Below are positions 55,723-64,000 of a DNA stretch of 64,000 nucleotides, piece after piece. The first letter of the stretch is position 1; the number at the start of each line of letters is the position of its first letter. The stretch lies in contig CAVOGL010000003.1 in assembly GCA_963695415.1 (NCBI GenBank), positions 62,001-126,000 of the forward strand, written 5' to 3'. A program made the position numbers and the translations under genes. The notes beneath the pieces were generated by a model. It had not been told where the DNA came from and made no database searches. It was given only the letters and a program-made list of their open reading frames with translations. This DNA is from CAVXWV01 sp963695415. GTDB lineage: Bacteria; Chloroflexota; Anaerolineae; Anaerolineales; UBA4823.

Positions 55723-57363
55723 ATGACTGACCAGAAACCCGAAGTGCAAAAACCTGGGGTTGTCTTCCAACCAGGCACCCATATAAAAATGAAGCGGGGC
55801 ATCAACGCCCTGGTTGGTGCGATCCGCCCGACACTGGGTCCGCTGTCTCGTTCCGTCGCCATCGAACAGGTCCTGCGCAGGAACACGACACCCGAGGTGC
55901 TCGACAACGGAGGGTTGATTGCCAGGCGCATCATCCAGCTCAAGGATCGCGACGAGGATATGGGCGCCATGTACCTGCGCCACGTCCTTTGGGAGATGTA
56001 TGAAAGGGTAGGGGATGGGACCGCGACAGCCGCCGTCCTTTTCCAATCGATTTTCGAACAGGGCATGCGTTATATCACTGCAGGGGGTAACGCCATGCTC
56101 CTGCGAAAGCACCTGGAGGCTGGATTCAGGCAGCTGGACCTGATCCTGGCAGGTAAAACGCAGCAGATCGAGGGGAAACGTGCCTTGCAGCGCCTGGCGT
56201 TCACAATCTGCCATGATGAGGAGATGTCCAAACTGCTGGGGGAGGTGTTCGACATCATTGGGGAATACGGGCGACTGGAGATACGGTCCAGTAAAACCAC
56301 CATCCTTGAACGTGAATATGTCGAGGGGATGTATTGGGACGGCGGGTTGGTGTCCCGCGAGATGATCAACGATATGGTTCGATTCCGCACAGTCTATGAA
56401 GACAGCTCGATTATGTTGTGTGACCTGGACATCAAGGAAGCACAGGAGCTGGTACCCTTGCTGGAGCTGGCGGTTGAAAAGAAATTGCCCTCCCTGGTCC
56501 TGGTAGCGGCTGAGGTGAGTGACCGGGCTCTTTCGATCTTGCTCTCGAACCGTGAGAAGGTGCCGATCGCGGTTGTTAAGGCGCCGAGTATAGCCGCGGA
56601 TGCGCGCAAAGATGCCCTGGAAGACCTGGCAATCCTCACCGGAGCCATCCCGCTTTATAAGGCAGCGGGGGACCGCATCGAGAATGTGCGTGCCGAAAAT
56701 TTTGGCGGCGCCAGAAGGATTTGGGCGAACCTGCGCAACCTGGTGATTGTGGGCGGAAAAGGGGATGCGCGCCAGCTTCGCCAGCACATTGCCAGCCTGC
56801 GCGCAGCCCATGACAACAATGATGACAAAAAGGCGCGTAAACGCCTGCAGGAAAGAATAGGGAAATTGATGGGCGGGTCAGCCACTTTGTGGATCGGTGC
56901 GACCACCCCGTTAGCCATCGAGACCCGCAAGGAACTGGCAGAACGCGCGGCAGATGCCATGCGCGGAGCGATGCGAGATGGCGTGGTGGCGGGTGGGGGG
57001 ATCGCTCTCCTCGAATGTCAGCAGGATTTGAAAGAACAGCTTGCAGGTATCGAAGGCGAAGTGCAGCAGGTTGCCTATAAGATACTGATCCGCGCCCTTG
57101 AACAACCGGCGCGTGCGCTGCTGGAAAATGCGGGGGTGGATGACCGCGAGGTGCTGGCTCAAATCCGCATGGCTGGGAAGGGTTGGGGATATGACATCAA
57201 CACAAACCAGATCGTTGATATGGTCGATGCCGGGATATGCAACTCAGCCTCGGTGGTGAGACAGGCGCTATTCAGCGCCATCCACGGCGCTGCATTATGC
57301 CTGACGACCGATGTTCTCGTTCACAGACGGGTGCGTCCCGAGAGTATTGCGAAAACAGGATAA
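55723..57363 (+). CDS. Divergent GroEL-like chaperonin homologue
   Basis: The protein has 546 residues, the length of GroEL. GAIRPTLGPLSRSV, LDNGGLIARRI and VGDGTATAAVL match the equatorial ATP site (Asp in LDNG and GDGT). GVVAGGGIALLECQ matches the GVVAGGG loop near the catalytic Asp, seen in RAADAMRGAM. The C-terminal DMVDAGICNSASVVRQAL is the place of a conserved nucleotide-binding Asp, which reads Asn. There is no Gly-Gly-Met tail and the apical domain is very different. It is not followed by groES. It lies between a Gfo/Idh gene and a propeller gene, so it may serve a dedicated client. A housekeeping groEL is expected elsewhere in the genome. Confidence 0.8.
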   Translation: MTDQKPEVQKPGVVFQPGTHIKMKRGINALVGAIRPTLGPLSRSVAIEQVLRRNTTPEVLDNGGLIARRIIQLKDRDEDMGAMYLRHVLWEMYERVGDGTATAAVLFQSIFEQGMRYITAGGNAMLLRKHLEAGFRQLDLILAGKTQQIEGKRALQRLAFTICHDEEMSKLLGEVFDIIGEYGRLEIRSSKTTILEREYVEGMYWDGGLVSREMINDMVRFRTVYEDSSIMLCDLDIKEAQELVPLLELAVEKKLPSLVLVAAEVSDRALSILLSNREKVPIAVVKAPSIAADARKDALEDLAILTGAIPLYKAAGDRIENVRAENFGGARRIWANLRNLVIVGGKGDARQLRQHIASLRAAHDNNDDKKARKRLQERIGKLMGGSATLWIGATTPLAIETRKELAERAADAMRGAMRDGVVAGGGIALLECQQDLKEQLAGIEGEVQQVAYKILIRALEQPARALLENAGVDDREVLAQIRMAGKGWGYDINTNQIVDMVDAGICNSASVVRQALFSAIHGAALCLTTDVLVHRRVRPESIAKTG

Positions 57364-57371
57364 GGCATCAG

Positions 57372-57441
57372 GACGATGGCATTGGGACAATGGCATTGGG
57401 ACGATGGCATCGGGGCGATTGCATCGAGGCGATGGTACCAG
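57372..57441. repeat. 14-bp tandem repeat between chaperonin-like and propeller genes
   Basis: Five units of GACGATGGCATTGG and variants (GACAATGGCATTGG, GACGATGGCATCGG, GGCGATTGCATCGA, GGCGATGGTACCAG) fill most of the 111-bp gap. No gene frame is preserved. Confidence 0.85.
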
Positions 57442-57474
57442 GATGAGGTTTCAGGTGATGTATCAGGATGAAAT

Positions 57475-58515
57475 ATGAGTGGACAGGATGCACCCTTAGC
57501 GGGTGATTTTTTATACGGTCTGGCTTTGTTAGCACCGCAGAAAACAGGCACAAAAGGCGGTTCTGAAAAAGGTTCTAAAATTTTTGCCGCACGGGCGACC
57601 GGTCTTTATCACTGCGAGGACGGGAAGACCTGGCAGATAGCCACGCAGTCACTGGGATTCGACCAGGCTTATTCGGCTACAGCCGTCGCCGTCACTCCAG
57701 CGCAGTTTTCATCCGCTGAGGTGATATTGGGGCTTGCTGGAGGGTTGTTGGTTTCCCGAGACGCAGGCAGTACCTGGCAGGCAGGCAGCCTGCCCAATCC
57801 CCCGCCTGTGATCTCTTGCTTTGCCGCCTCGCCGGATTATGCCCGGGATGGTGTGCTGCTGGCAGGCAGCCTGGAAGATGGTGTGCTGCGATCAGCGGAC
57901 CGCGGCAGCCGCTGGGTGCAGTGGAATTTTGGCTTGCTGGACCTGGCGGTGATGTGCCTGGGAATCTCACCCGCATTTGCCAGGGACGAGACTGTGTTTG
58001 CCGGGACCGAAAGCGGGTTGTTCCGCAGTACGAACGGGGGGCGAGCCTGGAAAGAGCTGGAACTACCAGTGGGTGATGGTGGATACGAGCCGGTGATGTG
58101 CCTGGCGCTGACGGCGGATTTTGATGGTGAAGAAGATGGCAAAGGCTCGGTGTTCGCCGGGACAGAGTCTGCCGGTTTATTCCGCTCGGATGACCGGGGG
58201 AAGTCCTGGAAGCGCATCGCTGAGGCAGTTATCCCGGGCGGTGTTCAGGCTGTGCTGGTCGATCCTGCTTATGAGCACAACAACAGGATGCTGGTCGTCA
58301 GCGATGGCAGCGTTTTGGTGACTGCGGATGTCAGCGCCACACATGGCGGCGCCACTGATGGCGGCGCCACTAATGGCGGCTGGGATGAGGTGTGGGGTGA
58401 TTTAACCGCCAGTGATCCTGCTGCAGCGGTCCTGGCGCCGGAAGGTCTTGAGCCTGGGAGCAAGGTATGGCTGGGGTTGGTCTCCGGTGAAGTTCGAGAG
58501 TTGACGTTACCTTGA
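57475..58515 (+). CDS. Asp-box (BNR) beta-propeller protein
   Basis: The protein has 346 residues without a signal peptide. Asp-box signatures repeat: LLVSRDAGSTWQ, VLRSADRGSRWV, LFRSTNGGRAWK and LFRSDDRGKSWK, with strands ending FAGTESGL and FAGTESAGL between them. This is a six- or seven-bladed propeller as in Ycf48 or sialidase-like proteins, but no catalytic residues of sialidases were identified. A short repeat GGATDGGATNGG (about residues 288-299) interrupts a late blade. Its stop overlaps the TTG of the next URO-D gene. It might be a scaffold for the chaperonin-like protein or the enzymes of this operon. Confidence 0.82.
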   Translation: MSGQDAPLAGDFLYGLALLAPQKTGTKGGSEKGSKIFAARATGLYHCEDGKTWQIATQSLGFDQAYSATAVAVTPAQFSSAEVILGLAGGLLVSRDAGSTWQAGSLPNPPPVISCFAASPDYARDGVLLAGSLEDGVLRSADRGSRWVQWNFGLLDLAVMCLGISPAFARDETVFAGTESGLFRSTNGGRAWKELELPVGDGGYEPVMCLALTADFDGEEDGKGSVFAGTESAGLFRSDDRGKSWKRIAEAVIPGGVQAVLVDPAYEHNNRMLVVSDGSVLVTADVSATHGGATDGGATNGGWDEVWGDLTASDPAAAVLAPEGLEPGSKVWLGLVSGEVRELTLP

Positions 58516-59564
58516 CAACGAAAAACGGCATACAGCCAGCAGCCAAAACCTGGGAACCGTTAGGCCGTGATGAGGTGGTCAAGGCGATCGAGCGCAGACA
58601 TCCTTCGCGCATACCCATGATCCAGGCGAAATGGTGGGGGGAGGGTCTGGTAGAGCAGTACGGCAGCCGGCTGGAAGCCCTGGACCGATACCCGCAGGAC
58701 GCGGAATTGCTGTGGATCGATCCCTTAGTTTACGAAGATATGGGACTCTCCTGGGACATCGACCTGCAGGGCGCCCATGATTCGCGCGTGATCCTTGATG
58801 ACTGGTCCAGGCTGGATGAGTTTATCGAAAAGATGCCCGATCCCGCCATGGATCCGCGCATCCAGGCTCTAATCCCCCTGGCGGAAGAAGCGCGCAGCAG
58901 GGACCGTTACGTGATGATCGCCTGGTGGCGCCTGTTTTTCGAACGCCCGTGGGGAATACGCGGCATGACAAACCTGCTGCTGGATTATCATCTAGAACCG
59001 GAGAACATTCACCGCCTTTATGATGCCCTGTGCAATTTGTACACAGCTTACCTGGATGAGGCAGCCCGGGTCCTGCGCCCGGATGGCTTCTGGACCAGCG
59101 ATGACCTGGGGCACCAGACTCAGCTCTTCATGCGACCGTCCACATTCCGGGAATTCCTGAAGCCCTATTACCTGAAGGTTGGGGAATGTGTGCGGACGCA
59201 TGGGATGCACTGGTGGCTGCACTCGTGCGGTAACAACACTGATATCCTCCCGGATCTAATAGAGGCGGGTGTGGATGTCTTTCACCCCGTCCAGAAGGGC
59301 ACCATGGACGAGACCGCGGTTGCGCAGGAGTTTGGCGATCAGATGACGTTCCTGGCGGGTTTCGATGTCCAGCATATCCTGCAGGAAGCCAGCCCGGAAG
59401 AAGTACGGGCAGAGGTGCGCTGGCTGGTGGACACTTTCGACCGACCGGACGGCGGGATGTGCATCGCCGCCGGGAATGGGATCGTCAGCGGGACTCCGTT
59501 CGAGAATATCGAAGCATTTCTGGATGAAGCGGTGCGCTATGGTGGCGTACATCGCGCCAGATAG
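58512..59564 (+). CDS. URO-D/MtaA superfamily protein with zinc-thiolate motif
   Basis: The protein has 350 residues from TTG 58512, overlapping the propeller stop. WWLHSCGNNTDILPDLIEAG contains His-Ser-Cys, and a later Cys lies in GGMCIAAGNGIVSG. This His-x-Cys...Cys pattern matches the zinc site of MtaA-type corrinoid:thiol methyltransferases. GVDVFHPVQKGTMDE is the conserved barrel strand. It may transfer a methyl group between a cobamide or a methylated substrate and a thiol; no corrinoid-binding protein was found nearby. It is the last plus-strand gene of the locus. The minus-strand MoaD-like gene is convergent 33 bp away. Confidence 0.82.
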   Translation: MTTKNGIQPAAKTWEPLGRDEVVKAIERRHPSRIPMIQAKWWGEGLVEQYGSRLEALDRYPQDAELLWIDPLVYEDMGLSWDIDLQGAHDSRVILDDWSRLDEFIEKMPDPAMDPRIQALIPLAEEARSRDRYVMIAWWRLFFERPWGIRGMTNLLLDYHLEPENIHRLYDALCNLYTAYLDEAARVLRPDGFWTSDDLGHQTQLFMRPSTFREFLKPYYLKVGECVRTHGMHWWLHSCGNNTDILPDLIEAGVDVFHPVQKGTMDETAVAQEFGDQMTFLAGFDVQHILQEASPEEVRAEVRWLVDTFDRPDGGMCIAAGNGIVSGTPFENIEAFLDEAVRYGGVHRAR

Positions 59565-59597
59565 CGAACACCGCAAATTGTTCAACCCGTGAGGTGT

Positions 59598-59861
59598 CTA
59601 TCCCCCGCTGATTTGGGGGAGAAAATGGACTTCACTCTCTTGGCTTAGTTTCTGGCGAAGCCCTTTCTGGCTGGTTTTTCCATCGATGACCAGGGAGAGT
59701 GTCGGGCGTATCCTGTCATCCTGAAGAAGCTGTTCCCGTATGCCGGGGAAAAGCTGATCCAACTCATCGATGGCTTTCCCAACCGTTTCTGCCTGAACAA
59801 CGACCCGGGATTCGTTTTGGGTAAACGTTCTGAGAAGAGAGGGGATAAAAATAATGGGCAT
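59598..59861 (-). CDS. MoaD/ThiS-fold protein ending in Gly-Gly
   Basis: The protein has 87 residues. The beta-grasp pattern is visible: VVVQAETVGKAIDELDQLFPGIREQLLQD, shown here by its core TVGKAIDELDQLFPG, then IRPTLSLVIDG and EVHFLPQISGG. The C-terminal SGG is the feature needed for adenylation and thiocarboxylation in MoaD and ThiS or conjugation in ubiquitin-like proteins. Molybdopterin synthase small subunit is the simplest reading, but no moaE or moeB lies in the window. It is the last gene of the minus-strand run after the small acidic protein and the WD40 gene. Confidence 0.85.
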   Translation of the reverse strand: MPIIFIPSLLRTFTQNESRVVVQAETVGKAIDELDQLFPGIREQLLQDDRIRPTLSLVIDGKTSQKGLRQKLSQESEVHFLPQISGG

Positions 59862-59907
59862 ATCGTAAATATCAACTCAATACCAGGGTTGCTTCTGACA
59901 GGCTGGA

Positions 59908-60246
59908 TCAGCCGGGGGATGCGGCCTCGACAAGCTTGTCAATGAGTGGGCTGTCAGCATCAATACTCACTGCCTGCCAGTCGAGTTCGAAACCAAAATT
60001 CGCTTCGAGAGCGTCGAGCACATTTTCACGCCAGAGTTCAAGGGCGGAAAGGACACCGGCGCGTACATCTCCGTTGGCGGAGCCTTCTGCCAGACAATCT
60101 TCCAGCCCGTCTGACCAGAACATGTCCGTACTCGACGATTCTATCTCTACCAGCTCACGCGCTTCATCATCGATCCCGATGAGCAGGTGGGGTCCATGGT
60201 GGCATAATGCCTGGTAGAATTGGGTCCAATCGTAGGCTTCGGTCAA
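59908..60246 (-). CDS. Small acidic protein of unknown function
   Basis: The start is taken at TTG 60246, which follows AGGAG; a longer frame to 60276 overlaps it. The 112-residue protein reads TEAYDWTQFYQALCHHGPH near the N-terminus, then HLLIGIDDEARELVEIESSS and LALELWRENVLDALEANFGFE (shown by pieces), with many Asp and Glu. I do not recognise the family. It lies between the WD40/NTPase gene (stop 110 bp upstream) and the MoaD-like gene (46 bp downstream), so it is probably cotranscribed with both. A small adaptor or immunity-type partner is a guess only. Confidence 0.65.
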   Translation of the reverse strand: MTEAYDWTQFYQALCHHGPHLLIGIDDEARELVEIESSSTDMFWSDGLEDCLAEGSANGDVRAGVLSALELWRENVLDALEANFGFELDWQAVSIDADSPLIDKLVEAASPG

Positions 60247-60356
60247 CTTTTTTCTCCTGAGTTTAAATTCTGTCAATTCTTATCTTTCTGCTGCAGGACG
60301 GGCATAATATTCGATAACACCTGATCAGCAAAATCCAGATCGGTCTTAGCATGTCC

Positions 60357-63300
60357 CTAGCCCTTCCAGGCGGCTGCCACCGGTCGCCAGTCAGCCTTGA
60401 TGACGAATGGGTTGAGCCTGACCACCATGGCGCAGGGGGGCAGGATAGCTCCGTGCCCAGAGCGGACTTCTGGATCTCGGACCAGGTGCGGCAGTGTGGA
60501 CAGCCGAAAGCCAGACCACCGCCCACGATTTTCTGGAACAGGCTGCGCGACGCCTGCCATGCCGTCACCACAGCCGGGCCAGCGATGTCACCAGCCTCAA
60601 AAGAGAAGTGAATGCCGCCCCGTTCGTCGCCTGCCACAAGCAACCGGCTATCTGGGTGGATGCGCAGGACGGTGATGCTTCTATCCAGGGTGTAGCTTGC
60701 CACGCTGGTCTCGTTCTGCAGGTCCAATACCTCGCAAGGAGTCCGTCACCAGATGCCAGGACCACCAGGCGCTCATCCGGCGTCACAACCGCACAGCTGA
60801 GGGGAATCGCTGCGGCAGTGCATAACGTACAGGGGGTGTAAGTCTCTGCGGGCCATGGTCAACATCCCCGGGATGTCCACACGCAGAACCTCTTGAATTT
60901 TCGGACATTGAGAAGGCGAATCGTCCATCAGGTGACAATGCCGCGCCACAAATGTCACGTTGTAGAGGCCCTGGAAGGCTCATCAGAAGCTCCTTCTTGT
61001 CCAGATCCCAGACACGAAGCTCCGTTTCAGTCATATCCCAGACACGAGGATCCTTCGCGCCGACTGCCGAAACGGCATACCTTCCATCCGCGGCTTGCGC
61101 TACCCCGCAGTCCCAAAGGTCATGTTCGCCCAGGAAGTCGTACTCCTGTTTGCCTTCCCGCACTGTAAGTACCCTCCCCGAGGTCCACAGGGTTAGCTGA
61201 CCATCGTCTGAAAGCACGAGTCGCGCCACACGGCCTCCGGTGGGTCCGAACGTGGCTGCAGCCGGTGCACCTGTGGATGGGGCTGAAGGAGCTTCGAATC
61301 GGGAGTTGTAAAACCAGCGCTTGAGCGTCTCGTCGCTAGATGCTGAGACAGCCCAAGACCCATCTGGCGCCATCGCCACAGCTGTGACCTCCTTCGTGTG
61401 ACCGGTGAGGGTGTTCCACTCCTTACCGCTGGCGACTTTCCACGTTTTCAACATGGTATCAGCTGACGCGGAGACAGCCATCGTCCCATTCGGTGACAAC
61501 GCAACCGCCGTAACTGAGCCCTTATGACCCCGCAGGGTGTTCCTTTCCGCGCCGGTCGCAACGTCCCAAACCTTGAGTGTCCTGTCGCGCGAGCCAGAAA
61601 CAGCCTTTGTTCCATCCGGTGTGAGGGCCAGGGCATTGATCCTGTCAATGTGGCAGACCGGGTTGCTTCGGCGTGCCACGAAGGTGAGTTCAGCATCTTT
61701 GCGATATCCAGGATCCTTAGCGTGTGATCATGTGATCCGGAAATTGCTAGCCTGCCGTCCGGCGTCAGAGCCAACGCAGACACCGCATCCGAGTGAACAC
61801 GCAGTGTGCGCAGCGCCTTTGGACGCTCCAGGTGGGTTGGCTTTAACGAGGAGATATTCCACAGCATTATCGTCCCGTCGTTGGATCCCGAAATAGCTAG
61901 TCGCCCGTCCGCTTCAAGCGCCACAGCGAGGATATAGCTGGTGTGCGCACTCCAGCGGTGTGTGTTCCGTGCTTTGTCCACGTCCCACACATCGAGCAGG
62001 TAGGTGAATCCTCTTTCGGTGAGTACCGATCCGGAGAAAGCCAACTTGCCATTCGACGTAAGCGCCACTGCTTCTGAGAAACCGTTGTTCATAGCGACAA
62101 GTGATGACAACTCCGCCCCGCTCGTGACATCCCACACGCGGAGCCTACGATCATCGGATGCACTAACCGCTATCTGTCCACTTTCTGAAAGCGCTACAGC
62201 CTTCACCGGGGCTTTGTGGCCGATAAGCGTACGCAACTGAGTGCCGTTCGCGACATCCCACACCTTGATGGTTTGGTCATTTGACGCTGAGACTGCTAAC
62301 CGGCCATCCGGTGTCATCGCCACGGCGTTGATCCCGAGGTTGTGGTCAGAAAGGCTTCGCAGCACTCTACCACTGGCTACGTCCCAGACCTTTATAGTTC
62401 TGTCAGTCGACGCTGAAACTGCCAGGCACCCATCCGCCGTAAGTGCTACGCCTTTGACTTCTTCAGAATGGCCCTTCAGCACCCTCAGCTCCTTGCCGTT
62501 TTCAATATCCCACACGTGGAGAGTCTTGTCTTCCGAGCCAGAGACTGCCAGACGCCCATCTGGTGTCACTGCCACGGCAGCGACCGGAGCAGTGTGACCA
62601 ACCAGGGTGCGCAAGACAGCATCCCCCGGCGCATCCAGGTCTCCGGTCAAAGGTCGCAGCCATGCTCCAGTCCTTTGATCGTGGGTTAACTCCAGCAAAC
62701 CTTGGATTCTGGTTATGTCGAAACCAGTCAATCTCCCCGTGAGCTGGCTCGGGAGCTGTCGCAAGTCTTGGCTCAATGCGTGAGCCGACAGGCGCAAAGC
62801 CCCTTGGAGCAGCAGTAGCGACTGAACTGCGTCAGAAGATAGTCCTGCCTCGTCCAGGTTGACCAGGTCATAATCGGCGATGAGCGGCTCGATGCCGCTG
62901 CCTTCCGAGCGCGGACATGTACGGATAATCCCAAAGCGTCCGCTGAAGGTGCTCCGCCATTCCGGCATACGCCTCCTGGTACGCCATCTCCGCCAGCTTG
63001 CGGCGGTTAGGCATCTGCTCCAAGCCCGTACGCAGTGGCAGAGCCTCAAAGTATTCTGCCAACGATGAATGCCATTCCTGCGCGCGCTCCGGCTTTCGGG
63101 GTGCGCACCGAGGTGTGCTTTGCCCCTTGCGTATCGCTCCTTCACCGCTACATCGAATGACTCGTAGAAGAAATCAGTTTCTTCCCTCGCGCCGCGACAG
63201 GTATGGTCTGCACCTGGCGAAGCAGTCCGTGGACCGCATCGGACGCCTTCTGCTGTCCAGTCTCATCTTCAGGCAGCAGTCCTTCCCGCAAGAAAAGTGC

Positions 63301-64000
63301 ACTCAACTCCTCAACTGTCAGCCCGGTGCGCGCGTGCGCCAGCCAGCTGAACAGGCGTGGGACCAGGAACTCCGGTCGGATAGGCGAATAAGCCGGGTCG
63401 CTCTCCAGTCGCCGCAGCAGCCCCGAGAAGGCTTCCACCGGCGTTTTTCCAAAGATCGGCCCGGATCTTGGCGCCCAGATCACCAAAGACGCCAAACACA
63501 CGAAGCTCAGTTAGCACGACCTTCAGGTAGAGCGGGTTGTCTGCACCGTCGGAGCGCGGATCAACGTCTCCAAGTGGCTCTCGTCCAGCTCCTTGAGAAA
63601 CTGTGACAGGTAGGTCTGCACCAGTCGGCGTCGGTCCTCCAGGCTTTCGAAAGGTCGTACCTCGACCATCACCGCCTGCGCGCCTCGCCCGTAGCCTCTT
63701 GTAGTAGGCCTCGGCCTGCTCCTCGCCTCGCTTGAAACTGGCGACCAGCTTGACACCTGCTGGCAGAGCCAGCGGCAGCCAGGCTCAGGTCGTTCAATCC
63801 GCTCTCGAGCTGGTTCAGTCCGTCAAGTAGCAGTATCGTTTTGCCCCGCTTTCCCGCTGCCTCCAGCAGCTTGGGAAGCGCTGCGCGCAGCTTGTCCGGC
63901 TCGGAAGGGATCTCCTCCTCGATCTTGCCCGTAGTCTCCTTGATCTCGTCCAGGAGCGAGCGCAGCAGGGCATCCACTGTGGTCGACCTGTCGGACGCGC
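60357..64000 (-). pseudogene. STAND-NTPase-like WD40 protein with C-terminal zinc ribbon, about ten frameshifts, 5' end beyond the window
   Basis: Reading across frames, the protein runs from ASDRSTTVDALLRSLLDE at the window edge through ILLLDGLNQLE (Walker B-like) and LPAGVKLVASFKRGEEQ. VEVRPFESLEDRRRLVQTYL, LYLKVVLTELRVFG and a helical region LPNRRKLAEMAYQEAY then lead to a WD40 array of about twelve blades (for example LVGHTAPVAAVAVTPDGRLA, LHVWDIENG). It ends GCPHCRTWSEI, a second CPxC and LNPFVIKADWRPVAAAWKG at the stop 60357. The Walker A end lies outside. Shifts fall at about 63.75, 63.51, 63.16, 63.08, 62.88, 61.68, 60.89, 60.78, 60.72 and 60.43 kb. The last is in a C6 run, so sequencing error is plausible. 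Family: NACHT/STAND-type sensors. Confidence 0.7.

Overview
The window most resembles a piece of an anaerobic Anaerolineae-type Chloroflexota genome. This is an inference from content, not from a marker gene. The pointers are several lipoproteins with Thr/Pro-rich stalks, a complete ferredoxin-dependent 2-oxoacid oxidoreductase operon, a LipM-type octanoyltransferase, a MoxR/DUF58/DUF4129 operon, a zinc-ribbon/cyclase/ATPase/TPR signalling protein, a STAND-NTPase-like WD40 protein and frequent TTG/GTG starts. There is one tRNA gene (Pro, GGG anticodon). No rRNA, CRISPR array, transposase or phage gene was seen.

Layout. 1-4.8 kb (minus strand): YjjX-like NTPase (cut by the window edge), a short-chain dehydrogenase, DUF503, LipM and a stalked membrane protein with an N-terminal tandem repeat. 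5-8.4 kb: solute-binding lipoprotein, GH13 glycosidase and MscL with a zinc-ribbon tail. 8.6-11.4 kb: KorDABC/Vor-type oxidoreductase. 11.4-16.1 kb: GerMN-like lipoprotein, tRNA-Pro, M23 and M48 peptidases, dual-specificity phosphatase, PspC and an O-methyltransferase. 16.4-20.2 kb: DUF4349 protein interrupted by TAG, an array of about 122-bp repeats, a DegT aminotransferase and a fructosamine-kinase-like protein. 20.2-27.6 kb: CE7 esterase, deacetylase-like protein, two nitroreductases, DinB, ICMT-like methyltransferase, DUF333 lipoprotein, URO-D family protein and aldo/keto reductase. 27.7-33.3 kb: cyclic-nucleotide-binding protein, cyclase/ATPase/TPR protein, a 44-bp tandem array and a phosphotriesterase-like hydrolase. 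33.3-38 kb: five-gene MoxR operon on the minus strand. 38-41 kb: AlkZ-related protein, PhyH dioxygenase and SpoU methyltransferase.

41.2-59.6 kb is a long plus-strand accessory locus. A LacI regulator with its own promoter and three operator repeats is followed by an ABC sugar importer, a GH42 beta-galactosidase, a flavodoxin-like protein, a GH50-like glycosidase, a URO-D family protein, an M24 homologue lacking the usual metal-binding signature, a secretion/efflux adaptor, a Gfo/Idh/MocA protein, a very divergent GroEL-like chaperonin, an Asp-box propeller and another URO-D protein. It reads as uptake and breakdown of a galactose-containing glycan with an unexplained methyl-transfer and chaperone side. 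At the far end (minus strand) a STAND-like NTPase/WD40/zinc-ribbon gene runs in from beyond the window and is followed by a small acidic protein and a MoaD/ThiS-fold protein ending in Gly-Gly.

A recurring oddity is that at least twelve conserved genes are broken by single indels, mostly one extra base in a short run, plus about ten in the WD40 gene. Where joining the frames restores a normal family member I annotate one gene and state the break. Sequencing error is at least as likely as real decay. A second recurring feature is tandem duplication (14, 15, 18, 21, 44 and about 122 bp), often at the 5' end of genes.
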